Assembly: GCA_017621115.1 (NCBI GenBank)
Contig: JAGATU010000013.1
Coordinates: 1 to 27,604 of the forward strand
Length of the DNA: 27,604 nt
From: Lachnospiraceae bacterium
GTDB lineage: Bacteria; Bacillota_A; Clostridia; Lachnospirales; Lachnospiraceae
Reading direction: 5' to 3'
Shown: positions 8,578 to 16,229 of the stretch, piece by piece
Position numbering within the stretch: the stretch's first letter is position 1
Layout of the letters: each line of letters opens with the position of its first letter
Translations under genes and position numbers: made by a program
Notes under the pieces: model-generated
Told to the model about the DNA's origin: nothing
Databases searched by the model: none
Seen by the model: only the letters and a program-made list of their open reading frames with translations

Positions 8578-9639
8578 ATGGTTACATTAAAAGAAATAGC
8601 GGAGATGTGTAACGTATCGGTTACAACGGTATCCAATATTTTGAACGGAAAAGCAAGAGCCGGTGAAGAAACAAAAAGGCGTGTTCTGGAAGTTGTAAAA
8701 GAAACGGGATACCAGCCTAATTATATAGCGCAGGGACTCAGAAACAGCAAGACACGTACTATTGGTATTATAGCGGAGGATATCGCGCAGTTTACGACTC
8801 CGGGTATTATTGAAGGTATTATGGAGTATTGCGAAAGCAAGGGTTACCGTACAATTGTCCGCAATCTTCGTTTGTATGCCAGATGGAAGGATAAATGGTA
8901 TAACAATGATGATGCGTACCATTCCATATTGGATCCGGTATTGCAGGAGTTGTTGTCGGTAAAGGTGGACGGTATTATTTATATTGCCGGACACGCGAGA
9001 ATAGTACAGGCATTTCCGCAGGATTTTGCGTTGCCGGCAGTTATGGCATATGCGTACAGTGATTCTCCGGATATTCCGTCCGTTGGTATTGATGATGAGA
9101 AAAGTGCTTATGAACTGGTGAAGTATTTATTGGATATGGGCCATCGCAGAATCGGTATAATCGGAGGCCTTTCCAGTAATATTCATACACAGAAGCGACT
9201 TTTGGGATATCAAAAGGCATTGTTTGATGCCAAGATACTGTATGAACCGGCATTGGTACGTTATGGGGATTTTGAGAGGGAGACCGGCTATAGGGAAGCA
9301 AAGACTTTGATTGATGCCGGAGTAAGCGCAATCTTTTGTATGACGGACCGTTCGGCGGGCGGTGTGTATGATTATCTGGAAGAAGTCGGATTGGAAGTAG
9401 CAAAAGATATATCCGTAGTGGGATTTGATAATCAGGATATAGCTGCTTATTTCAGACCGGGACTTACAACCACAAGATTGCCGTTGAGTGAAGTCGGATT
9501 GACTGCAGCTGAGACATTGCTATCTATGATTGAAGAGTCAGCGGAAGAAAAAGAGAAACGGCCTCAGAATATAGAAAGATTGATTCCCTGTGAATTCCAG
9601 TTAAGAAAATCGGTTGGTAAGTGGAACGTTAAACAATAA
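8578..9639 (+). CDS. LacI-family transcriptional regulator
   Basis: The 353-residue protein has an N-terminal LacI-type helix-turn-helix (TLKEIAEMCNVSVTTVSNIL, residues 3-22). The hinge region leads to a periplasmic-binding-protein-like sensor domain that begins at TRTIGIIAEDI. Conserved sensor blocks include GHRRIGIIGG and VVGFDNQDIAAYFRPGLTT. Such proteins bind CG-centred inverted repeats and leave DNA, or bind it more tightly, when a sugar effector is present. The natural target here is the 16-bp inverted repeat at 9898, just after the importer promoter. ATG 8578 is chosen because AGGAGG (8561-8566) precedes it by 11 nt and the HTH starts at once; the upstream TTG at 8518 would add an unrelated leader. 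The likely effector is a xylo-, arabino- or glucuronosyl sugar (inference). Confidence 0.94.
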   Translation: MVTLKEIAEMCNVSVTTVSNILNGKARAGEETKRRVLEVVKETGYQPNYIAQGLRNSKTRTIGIIAEDIAQFTTPGIIEGIMEYCESKGYRTIVRNLRLYARWKDKWYNNDDAYHSILDPVLQELLSVKVDGIIYIAGHARIVQAFPQDFALPAVMAYAYSDSPDIPSVGIDDEKSAYELVKYLLDMGHRRIGIIGGLSSNIHTQKRLLGYQKALFDAKILYEPALVRYGDFERETGYREAKTLIDAGVSAIFCMTDRSAGGVYDYLEEVGLEVAKDISVVGFDNQDIAAYFRPGLTTTRLPLSEVGLTAAETLLSMIEESAEEKEKRPQNIERLIPCEFQLRKSVGKWNVKQ

Positions 9640-9669
9640 AAGGGCAAAATAATGATTTTTAGGCAGTTG

Positions 9670-9704
9670 CCGGGTGACAGAACCTTCTGTTACTCGGTTT
9701 TTTT
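9670..9704 (+). terminator. Intrinsic terminator after the LacI-family gene
   Basis: An 11-bp stem (CCGGGTGACAG with CTGTTACTCGG, two wobbles) and a 6-nt loop are followed by seven T residues. It separates the regulator from the importer operon. Confidence 0.85.
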
Positions 9705-9740
9705 GTGTTAAAACGCGTAAAATGGTTAATCGTTTCGCAT

Positions 9741-9802
9741 AGGGCAAAATAAACAAAAAATTATAGAATAAATACGATATTGGGCAAAAAATACAAAAAC
9801 AA
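9741..9802 (+). repeat. A-rich direct repeats with GGGCAAAA core upstream of the importer promoter
   Basis: GGGCAAAATAAACAAAAAA (from 9742) and GGGCAAAAAATACAAAAAC (from 9782) agree at 16 of 19 positions and start 40 bp apart. A further GGGCAAAATAA is at 9642 and an inverted TTGCCCT at 9884-9890. Apart from these and the terminator at 9670, nothing else was recognised in the 292-nt gap 9640-9931 besides the promoter and operator. Confidence 0.5.
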
Positions 9803-9855
9803 GCTGAATACATTGTGCAAAATGTTAGTATTTAAGTAAAAATAAGAATTGCACA

Positions 9856-9884
9856 TTGACAATTAGTACAGATGACCATATAAT
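9856..9884 (+). promoter_or_regulatory. Consensus sigma-A promoter of the sugar importer operon
   Basis: TTGACA (9856-9861), a 17-nt spacer and TATAAT (9879-9884) give a perfect match in both hexamers and spacing. Transcription should start near 9891. Such a strong promoter implies tight external control, and an operator-like site follows immediately. Confidence 0.85.
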
Positions 9885-9897
9885 TGCCCTATATTGA

Positions 9898-9913
9898 GGT
9901 TTAACGATAAACC
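9898..9913 (+). promoter_or_regulatory. Candidate LacI-family operator
   Basis: GGTTTAACGATAAACC is an inverted repeat, symmetric about a central CG at all positions except the innermost pair. This is the typical form of LacI/GalR-family operators. It starts about 7 nt after the predicted transcription start and ends 6 nt before the Shine-Dalgarno of the first permease gene, so binding would block initiation or elongation. Confidence 0.7.
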
Positions 9914-9931
9914 GAATGCGGAGGATAAGAC

Positions 9932-10852
9932 ATGTTCAAAAAAATTGATAAGAAGAAATGGTATTCATTTAAACTGTTTCTTTATGTATTACCTTTTATT
10001 ATTTTAGTCTTATTGTTTTCCTACTATCCGTTATATGGATGGGTATACGCGTTTTATGATTACAGACCGCCGAGACCTTTCTCAGATGCAGAATTTGTAG
10101 GATTCAAATGGTTCTTATCTTTGGTAGAGAATGAAGTTAAGATTGCCCAGATATGGCAGGTATTGAAGAATACGTTTGTTATGAGCGGTATTACACTCAG
10201 TACTTCATGGATTCCAATGCTTTTTGCAGTATTTATGAATGAATTGAAATGTGTACCATTTCGTAAGTTCGTACAGACAGTTACTACATTACCGAACTTT
10301 ATCAGCTGGGTTTTGGTATATTCCGTAGCATTCAGTTTATTTAACAGCACCGGTATGATGAACACATTCCTGATGAATATCGGATTGACAGAGGAACCAA
10401 TTTTATTCCTTCAGTCATCCGAACATGTATGGCTGACCCAGTGGTTGTGGCTTACATGGAAGAACTTAGGATGGGCAGCGATTATGTATATTGCAGCCAT
10501 TTCAAGTATCGATGATGAATTGTTCCAGGCTGCAAAAGTAGACGGAGCAACCAGAATGCAGACCATCCGATATATTACAATTCCGAGTCTGCTTCCGACA
10601 TTCTTTGTTTTATTAATGATGAATATCGGTAATTTCCTCTCCAACGGAATGGAACAGTATTACGTATTCCAGAACGCATTTAACAAAGAGCATATACAGG
10701 TACTTGACTTGTACGTATATAATCTGGCGATGGGAAGCGGAAGCTATTCTGTTTCTGTAGCAATCAGTATGCTTAAGAGTGTTGTCAGCGTTATCTTGTT
10801 GGTAGTAGCCAACGCGGTATCAAAATGGACACGTGGAGAAAGCTTCTTATAA
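9932..10852 (+). CDS. Sugar ABC transporter permease, LplB type
   Basis: The 306-residue integral membrane protein has about six transmembrane helices and belongs to the carbohydrate-importer (CUT1) permease group related to Bacillus LplB. The cytoplasmic EAA loop that contacts the ATPase is clear: DDELFQAAKVDGATRMQTIR, about residues 192-211. The N-terminus (FKLFLYVLPFIILVLLFSYYPLYGW) is characteristic of the LplB subgroup. In related loci such permeases import xylan-derived aldouronates or other complex oligosaccharides. GGAGG at 9920-9924 precedes the ATG by 7 nt. The gene is first in the importer operon, with the second permease 17 nt after its stop. No ATPase gene is present in the window. 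Confidence 0.93.
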   Translation: MFKKIDKKKWYSFKLFLYVLPFIILVLLFSYYPLYGWVYAFYDYRPPRPFSDAEFVGFKWFLSLVENEVKIAQIWQVLKNTFVMSGITLSTSWIPMLFAVFMNELKCVPFRKFVQTVTTLPNFISWVLVYSVAFSLFNSTGMMNTFLMNIGLTEEPILFLQSSEHVWLTQWLWLTWKNLGWAAIMYIAAISSIDDELFQAAKVDGATRMQTIRYITIPSLLPTFFVLLMMNIGNFLSNGMEQYYVFQNAFNKEHIQVLDLYVYNLAMGSGSYSVSVAISMLKSVVSVILLVVANAVSKWTRGESFL

Positions 10853-10869
10853 GAGTGAAGGAGAGGATT

Positions 10870-11793
10870 ATGAGTAAAGAAGTGACAATTAAGAAAAAAC
10901 ATCGTCAATCCTTTGGCGATACGATGCTTAGTGTATGCTGCTACATATTCTTTGCAATTTGCGCATTCCTGTGTCTGTATCCGTTTTATTACATATTCAT
11001 TAACACAATCAGTGCCAATGATTTGAGTTCCAGAGGAGTTATCCTTTGGTGGCCGCAGGGAGTACATTTTAAGAATTACGCAAGTGCATTGGGAATTGAC
11101 GGTTTGTTCCAGGCAGCGAAGATTTCTATCGGACGTACCGTAATCGGTACAGTGGCAACTGTAAGTGCATCCGCATTTTTAGGTTTCATGTTTACACAGA
11201 ATAAGATGTGGCACAGAAAATTATGGTACCGTCTTATCATTGCCACAATGTACTTCAATGCAGGTATCATTCCATGGTTCCTGGTAATGAAGAACATGCA
11301 TTTGACCAATAACTTCTGGGGATATATTCTTCCGGCAATTGTGTCACCGTTCCATATCGTATTAACCAAGACTTTCGTTGAGTCAATACCGAAGGAACTT
11401 CAGGAAGCGGCAGAAATGGATGGCGCAGGAATTATGACCGTATTCTTCAAGGTCATGATTCCGGTCATTAAGCCGATTATGGCGACTGTTGCAATTTTTG
11501 CAGCGGTTAACCAGTGGAACGCTTTCCAGGATACATTGCTTTTGGTTACCGACACCAAGTTATATCCGTTGCAGTTTGTGTTATATCAGTATCTGAATCA
11601 GGCAAGTTCGTTATCAGCACTTGCGAATTCAACCAGTTCCAGTTCATTGGCAGCGGCAGCGGCTACAACCCAGACCGCAACCAGTATCCGTATGACGATT
11701 ACGGTTATCGTAGTATTGCCGATTATGATGGTTTATCCATTCTTTCAGAAGTACTTTGTTAAAGGTATTATGATTGGCGCAGTTAAGGGTTAA
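10870..11793 (+). CDS. Sugar ABC transporter permease, YtcP type
   Basis: This is the second permease of the importer, 307 residues with about six transmembrane helices. Its EAA loop reads PKELQEAAEMDGAGIMTVFF (about residues 175-194), followed by IPVIKPIMATVAIF. The C-terminus KYFVKGIMIGAVKG is typical of the YtcP/CUT1 subgroup. A Ser/Thr/Ala-rich stretch (about residues 252-276, SSLSALANSTSSSSLAAAAA) lies in the loop before the last helix. Related proteins often carry a polar insertion there. ATG 10870 is preferred because AAGGAGAGG ends a few bases upstream; the upstream ATG at 10825 overlaps the previous gene. It pairs with the LplB-like permease to form the translocation pore. Confidence 0.93.
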   Translation: MSKEVTIKKKHRQSFGDTMLSVCCYIFFAICAFLCLYPFYYIFINTISANDLSSRGVILWWPQGVHFKNYASALGIDGLFQAAKISIGRTVIGTVATVSASAFLGFMFTQNKMWHRKLWYRLIIATMYFNAGIIPWFLVMKNMHLTNNFWGYILPAIVSPFHIVLTKTFVESIPKELQEAAEMDGAGIMTVFFKVMIPVIKPIMATVAIFAAVNQWNAFQDTLLLVTDTKLYPLQFVLYQYLNQASSLSALANSTSSSSLAAAAATTQTATSIRMTITVIVVLPIMMVYPFFQKYFVKGIMIGAVKG

Positions 11794-11795
11794 AG

Positions 11796-11820
11796 CCCGA
11801 ACAAATGAATAATATTCGGG
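11796..11820 (+). promoter_or_regulatory. Small hairpin between second permease and binding-protein genes
   Basis: CCCGAA (11796-11801) pairs with TTCGGG (11815-11820) across a 13-nt loop, with no T tract. It may protect or delimit the mRNA segment that encodes the binding protein. This is weakly supported. Confidence 0.35.
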
Positions 11821-11863
11821 GGGACGCGCTCCGGTTATTATATATATTAAAAGGAGGTATTCT

Positions 11864-13639
11864 ATGAAAAAGCGTATTTTATCAATCGTTTTAGCAACTG
11901 CATTAGTAGCATCTATGCTTACAGCATGCGGTAACAAAGCTGAAACACAGGCACCTGCAGCAGAAGCACCTGCAGCAGAAGAAGCAGCTGCAGAAGAAGC
12001 ACCTGCAGAAGAAGCACCGGCAGCGGATGCAGGAGAAGCTCCTGTTATTTCACATGACGAAGAACTTACAATTGAAATGTACAATGTAGCTGCAAACTAT
12101 CAGGGTATCCAGACAGGTTGGTTTGGTAAAGCCTTGAAAGATGAATTGAATCTCGTAGTTAACATTATCGCACCTCAGGTATCAGGTGATGGTGAAGCGT
12201 TGTATCAGACAAGAACAGCAGCAGGTAACCTTGGTGACGTTGTTCTTCTTGACAATGCAGATATGTTAGAGTGTGTAGACGTTGGATTAATCGCTGACTT
12301 AAGCGCAGACATCCAGAAGTTCCCTAACCTTATGAAATACTGGGAACAGATCGAATTGTTCAACAAGGATTTAGGCGGAATCTACGCTATTCCTACAGAA
12401 ATGAACACAAACGGTCCTACAGTTTACATGAGTGAAACAGCTAACTCTATGCCTAGAATTCCTTGGGATTTCTACACAGAACTCGGAAGACCTGAATTAA
12501 ATAACATGGATGACCTTTTAAAAGTACTTGCAGATATGCAGGCAGCTCATCCTACAAATGAAGCAGGCGACAAAGCTTATGGTATGACATTATGGAAAGA
12601 CTGGGACGGAACATCTATTGAAAACGTTAACCAGATTACAAAATGGTATGGCCAGGAAGTAAACGGTTCCGTACTTATCGGTGCAGACCACAGCATTACT
12701 CCTTTAACAGATAAGAATGGTGCATACTACAAGATGCTTAAATTCTTCTATCAGGCTAACCAGATGGGTATCGTTGACCCTGACTCTGCTACACAGGACT
12801 GGAACTCAGCTTGTGATAAGATGAGACAGAAGAGAACATACCTTGTATGGAACAACTGGATGCTTGGTTTCACAAACTCTCCTGAAGTTGGCGAAAAGGG
12901 TGCTAACTACATGGGTATGCCTGTTGCTGATATGAACGTATTCCAGACATCTGACTACTACTATGGTAGCGGTCGTGTATTCGGTATCGGTTCTCAGGTA
13001 AGTGAAGAAAACAAACTCAGATTATTAGAGTTCCTTGATTGGTACTGCTCACCGGAAGGTTTAACACTTCAGCATGCAGGTACAGAAGGACTTATTTACA
13101 CAGTAAATGAAGATGGTACATATACATTAACAGAAGATGGTTTCAACAGATTTACTACAGAAATCATGGTTCCTGAAGATCAGGGTGGCGGAAACTGGAC
13201 AGACGGTAACAACCAGATTAACCAGTGGATCGCAGCTAGTATCGAAATGAACCCTGTAACAGGCGAAACATTCGTTCCTGATTTATGGGCATCTACAATC
13301 GAAAAGAATAACACTAAGACAACTAAAGAGTGGCAGGAGCTTTATGGTGCTAAGAACGAAGTTGAATACATGAAGAATACAGGTATGATGAATCCTGTTC
13401 CAAGTGTTAACCTTGCACTTGCAATTGATACTACAGATATCGGATTAATCCGTAGCCAGTGTAAGACACTTGTATGTGATACTTCTTGGAAGGCTATTTT
13501 TGCAGCAAATGATGCAGAATTCGAAGCTCTTTGGGATGATATGGTTACTCAGCTTGAAGGATTTGGCTGGAATGACCTTGTAGCATTTGATACAGCTAAA
13601 TATCAGCCTGTAATTGATGCAAGAAAGGCAGCACAGTAA
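11864..13639 (+). CDS. Lipoprotein solute-binding protein of the sugar importer (LplA/YtcQ type)
   Basis: The 591-residue precursor has a lipoprotein signal peptide: a positively charged start (MKKR), a hydrophobic core and a lipobox LTAC with the lipidated Cys22. A low-complexity Ala/Glu/Pro linker (about residues 30-58) tethers the binding domain to the membrane. The rest is a large family-1 extracellular solute-binding protein, as expected for partners of LplB/YtcP permeases. It captures the oligosaccharide outside the cell. The Shine-Dalgarno AAGGAGG (11851-11857) is nearly ideal. Proline is encoded almost always by CCT, whereas neighbouring genes favour CCG, which suggests codon selection for high expression. 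A terminator with a GCAA tetraloop follows. The ligand is inferred from the neighbouring hydrolases as a decorated xylo-oligosaccharide. Confidence 0.92.
   Translation: MKKRILSIVLATALVASMLTACGNKAETQAPAAEAPAAEEAAAEEAPAEEAPAADAGEAPVISHDEELTIEMYNVAANYQGIQTGWFGKALKDELNLVVNIIAPQVSGDGEALYQTRTAAGNLGDVVLLDNADMLECVDVGLIADLSADIQKFPNLMKYWEQIELFNKDLGGIYAIPTEMNTNGPTVYMSETANSMPRIPWDFYTELGRPELNNMDDLLKVLADMQAAHPTNEAGDKAYGMTLWKDWDGTSIENVNQITKWYGQEVNGSVLIGADHSITPLTDKNGAYYKMLKFFYQANQMGIVDPDSATQDWNSACDKMRQKRTYLVWNNWMLGFTNSPEVGEKGANYMGMPVADMNVFQTSDYYYGSGRVFGIGSQVSEENKLRLLEFLDWYCSPEGLTLQHAGTEGLIYTVNEDGTYTLTEDGFNRFTTEIMVPEDQGGGNWTDGNNQINQWIAASIEMNPVTGETFVPDLWASTIEKNNTKTTKEWQELYGAKNEVEYMKNTGMMNPVPSVNLALAIDTTDIGLIRSQCKTLVCDTSWKAIFAANDAEFEALWDDMVTQLEGFGWNDLVAFDTAKYQPVIDARKAAQ
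11951..12033 (+). repeat. Low-complexity repeats encoding the Ala/Glu/Pro lipoprotein linker
   Basis: Imperfect repeats of the type GCACCTGCAGCAGAA and GAAGAAGCACCTGCA encode the linker after the lipidated cysteine. They could expand or contract by slippage in multiples of three without breaking the frame. Confidence 0.7.
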
Positions 13640-13677
13640 TCTTAAGAATGTTATAAAAAGTTTATGCTTTGCAAACG

Positions 13678-13704
13678 GAGGACGGCGCAAGCTGTCCTCT
13701 TTTT
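13678..13704 (+). terminator. Terminator between the binding-protein and GH51 genes
   Basis: GAGGACGGC pairs with GCTGTCCTC (one wobble) around a GCAA tetraloop and is followed by five T residues. It probably reduces transcription into GH51 relative to the binding-protein gene. TATAAT at 13706-13711 lacks a convincing -35 box. Confidence 0.8.
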
Positions 13705-13731
13705 GTATAATAATTTGGGAGGATAAACAGT

Positions 13732-15222
13732 ATGAAGCTGTATATCAACGAGAAAAACAAGAAGGGTCATATCAATCCCGAGATATACGGTCACTTCAGT
13801 GAGCATCTGGGAAGATGTATTTACGAAGGTCTTTTTGTAAAAGAGGATTCCGGAATCCCGAATAAGAACGGAATGCGTAGTGATGTAGTAAATGCGTTAA
13901 AGGAAATGGGAATTCCGGTGCTTCGTTGGCCGGGCGGATGCTTTGCTGACGAGTATCACTGGAGAGACGGTATCGGAGAAAAAGAAACCAGAAAGAAAAT
14001 GATCAATACCAACTGGGGAGGTGTTGTAGAAGACAACAGCTTCGGTACACATGAATTTTTTGAATTGTGTGAACAGTTGGGATGTAAAACATATGTAAAC
14101 GGAAATGTCGGAAGCGGTACGGTTCAGGAAATGGCTGACTGGATTGAATATATGACATTTGACGGAACCTCTCCGATGGCAGATGAACGTAAGAAAAACG
14201 GACATGAGAAGCCATGGAAGGTGGATTATTTTGGTGTCGGTAATGAAAACTGGGGTTGCGGTGGTAATATGACTCCGGAATATTACGGTAATTTATATCG
14301 CAGATACCAGACATTTGTACGCCAGTATAACAGTGACGCACCAATCAGTAAAATTTGCTGTGGTGCAAATGTAGCGGATTATGATTGGACAGAAAATGTA
14401 TTGAAGACCTGCTTTAGAAATAATGATACAGGTCTTATGGATGGACTTTCTCTTCATTATTATACAGTTCCTCATGAATGGAGTAAGAAAGGGCAGGCTA
14501 CCGGTTTTGACGTAAATGATTGGTATCTGACCCTTTCCAAGACTCTGTTTATGGAAGAATTGATTAACCGTCACGGTGCTATTATGGATCAGTTTGACCC
14601 GGAAAAGAAAATCGGTATGATGGTTGATGAATGGGGAACATGGTATGATGTAGAACCGGGAACCAATCCGGGATTCTTATATCAGCAGAATACCATGAGA
14701 GATGCTTTGGTAGCAGCAATCAATCTTAATATCTTTAATAAGCATTGTGATCGTGTAAAACTGGCTTGTATCGCTCAGATGGTTAATGTATTACAGGCGG
14801 TTGTACTGACAGAAGGCGAGAAGATGATTATGACTCCGACCTATCATGTATTCCATATGTACAAGAAACATCAGGGCGCTGAATTATTGGATAGTTATAT
14901 CGCGGATGTATGCGAAATCGGAACCGACGAACATAAAGTTCCAAATCTTCAGGAATCCGTATCAGTAGCAGAAGACGGAACCATTACGGTAACCATTGCC
15001 AATTTGTCCGTAACAGACAGTTATCCGGTTGACATTGCTTTTACAGAGAAGAAACCGGTAAGCGCAAAGGCAACTATCTTAAGCGGTAAAATGGATGCTT
15101 ACAATACATTTGAAGAGCCGGAAAATGTAAAAGAAGAAGTGTTTACTAATGTAAGTATTACAGACGAAGGTGTTTCACTTGTAATCCCTGCATGCAGTGT
15201 AATCAGTATGGAGATTGCATAA
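13732..15222 (+). CDS. abfA: GH51 alpha-L-arabinofuranosidase, intracellular
   Basis: The 496-residue protein matches family GH51 over its full length and has no signal peptide. The retaining catalytic pair is visible: acid/base Glu172 in GVGNENWG and nucleophile Glu300 in [10 protein letters not shown]. Other family blocks are [17 protein letters not shown] near the N-terminus, [16 protein letters not shown] near 60-75, and the C-terminal beta-sandwich from about 390. These enzymes remove terminal arabinofuranose from arabinoxylan or arabinan oligosaccharides. Here the enzyme would complete cytoplasmic debranching together with GH115 and GH43. GGGAGG (13717-13722) is 9 nt before the ATG. The gene follows the binding-protein terminator, so expression probably depends on read-through or a weak local promoter. 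The small eight-cysteine gene begins 3 nt after its stop. Confidence 0.95.
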   Translation: MKLYINEKNKKGHINPEIYGHFSEHLGRCIYEGLFVKEDSGIPNKNGMRSDVVNALKEMGIPVLRWPGGCFADEYHWRDGIGEKETRKKMINTNWGGVVEDNSFGTHEFFELCEQLGCKTYVNGNVGSGTVQEMADWIEYMTFDGTSPMADERKKNGHEKPWKVDYFGVGNENWGCGGNMTPEYYGNLYRRYQTFVRQYNSDAPISKICCGANVADYDWTENVLKTCFRNNDTGLMDGLSLHYYTVPHEWSKKGQATGFDVNDWYLTLSKTLFMEELINRHGAIMDQFDPEKKIGMMVDEWGTWYDVEPGTNPGFLYQQNTMRDALVAAINLNIFNKHCDRVKLACIAQMVNVLQAVVLTEGEKMIMTPTYHVFHMYKKHQGAELLDSYIADVCEIGTDEHKVPNLQESVSVAEDGTITVTIANLSVTDSYPVDIAFTEKKPVSAKATILSGKMDAYNTFEEPENVKEEVFTNVSITDEGVSLVIPACSVISMEIA

Positions 15223-15225
15223 AAT

Positions 15226-15474
15226 ATGGAAAAGAAACCATGTTTAAAATGCCTGCTGAAAGAAATGGACGAAGCGGCATATATGGAAAAACTTCATCGC
15301 TATATCGAAATGATGGATGCAAAAAGCAGGACTGCAGATGACAAATATGAAGAACGGCTGAGCATATGTAAACAATGCGATTATTTGGAAGCCGGAACAT
15401 GTTTAGCCTGCGGATGCTATGTGGAACTTAGGGCAGCAACAAAAATAAGCGCCTGCCCGTATAAGAAATGGTAA
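15226..15474 (+). CDS. Small eight-cysteine protein, DUF6171-like
   Basis: This is an 82-residue soluble protein with eight cysteines at positions 6, 9, 48, 51, 59, 62, 64 and 77. They are arranged as CLKC, CKQC, CLACGC and a final CP. The spacing suggests one or two structural zinc or iron-sulfur sites. The block GTCLACGCYVELRAA resembles a small Firmicutes family of unknown function (DUF6171); that assignment is from memory of the pattern. The start is ATG 15226, 3 nt after the GH51 stop, so translation is probably coupled to GH51. No function should be assumed; it may simply share the transcript. A strong palindromic terminator follows within 10 nt. Confidence 0.8.
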   Translation: MEKKPCLKCLLKEMDEAAYMEKLHRYIEMMDAKSRTADDKYEERLSICKQCDYLEAGTCLACGCYVELRAATKISACPYKKW

Positions 15475-15482
15475 AATGAATA

Positions 15483-15517
15483 AACCCCCGAGGGAATTCC
15501 CTCGGGGGTTATATTTT
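15483..15517. terminator. Perfect 28-nt palindrome, probable bidirectional terminator
   Basis: Bases 15483-15510 form a perfect palindrome with 14-nt arms rich in C/G and an EcoRI-like GAATTC centre. A T-rich run follows on the plus strand, and a T-rich sequence follows on the minus strand too. It lies between convergent genes ending at 15474 and 15528, so it can serve both. Confidence 0.88.
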
Positions 15518-15527
15518 TCCTGAAGAG

Positions 15528-16229
15528 TTAATTTTTAAATACATTTCTTGACTGGTAAATTCCTACAAGCATAAGTACAATTGCAATAATCTGGATTCCT
15601 GTAATAATCGGGTCGGAAACTGAACTGCTATTTTTAAGTGCGAGTGCTCCTGCATTTAAGAGTAAACCGCTTATCAAAGCCGGTGATGTTTTACCGGAAG
15701 CAAGACCTGTAACAACTTCACCTTTGCGTTCTTTGAGTTCTGTGATTTTACGTTTAGTGGAAAGTGTGGCACGCATACAGACAATTACTATTGCGCCAAT
15801 TAACAACATCCCAAAGAAACCAATGGCAACACCCTGCATAGCACCGAGTACTTCCACCATAAAGCAAATCAATTCCACAATGGTCACAACTTTAAACATC
15901 TTGAGAATCTTGGTATAGTGTTCGATGCTGGAATCTACATCCGTGTACAGTTCAAATTCGCCATCTTTGGCAAGTTTACGAAGAAAAATCCAGTATCCCC
16001 AGAGACTAACGATTTCAATATTATTTTCAGCCATAAATTCGCGGTAATTATCATCTACGGCAAACATTTTATCGCCAAAATCAATCTGGTATGTATATTT
16101 GCCCGGTTCACATTCTTCAAATTTATAGAAGCCCAAACAGTAGCCGGTTAAGGCATATCCCTGTGCAGCCATTTCATTAATCCATGTTGTCTCTTTGTCT
16201 TTATCCCAATATAATCGAAATTTAGTCAT
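15528..16229 (-). CDS. DUF2812-domain membrane protein
   Basis: The 233-residue protein has a soluble N-terminal half (about 1-110) of DUF2812 type: KFRLYWDKDKETTWINEMAA, then GYCLGFYKFEE and YTYQIDF. Hydrophobic helices follow near residues 115-160, with a final pair near 185-225. The molecular function of the family is unknown. These proteins are regularly encoded next to PadR regulators, as here. The start at 16229 is preferred because GGAGGGG (minus strand, 16237-16243) precedes it by about 7 nt; a longer in-frame extension would run through the padR gene. The start overlaps the padR stop by 8 nt, which points to translational coupling. The pair probably forms a regulated envelope-stress or drug-response unit (inference). 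Confidence 0.82.
   Translation of the reverse strand: MTKFRLYWDKDKETTWINEMAAQGYALTGYCLGFYKFEECEPGKYTYQIDFGDKMFAVDDNYREFMAENNIEIVSLWGYWIFLRKLAKDGEFELYTDVDSSIEHYTKILKMFKVVTIVELICFMVEVLGAMQGVAIGFFGMLLIGAIVIVCMRATLSTKRKITELKERKGEVVTGLASGKTSPALISGLLLNAGALALKNSSSVSDPIITGIQIIAIVLMLVGIYQSRNVFKN

Noticed and set aside
9721..9740. Catabolite-repression (cre) site or second LacI operator around TTAATCGTTTCG
   Set aside because: It has a central CG, but most flanking positions fail the cre consensus and the match to the 9898 operator is poor.
11644..12084. Minus-strand gene rich in Ala and Ser opposite the binding-protein start
   Set aside because: Its composition is the reverse complement of the Ala/Glu/Pro linker repeats, and it spans the intergenic region and the permease end. 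It is an antisense shadow.
13706..13711. GH51 promoter from TATAAT
   Set aside because: The -35 position falls in the GC-rich terminator stem and does not match; the hexamer may be chance in T/A-rich sequence.
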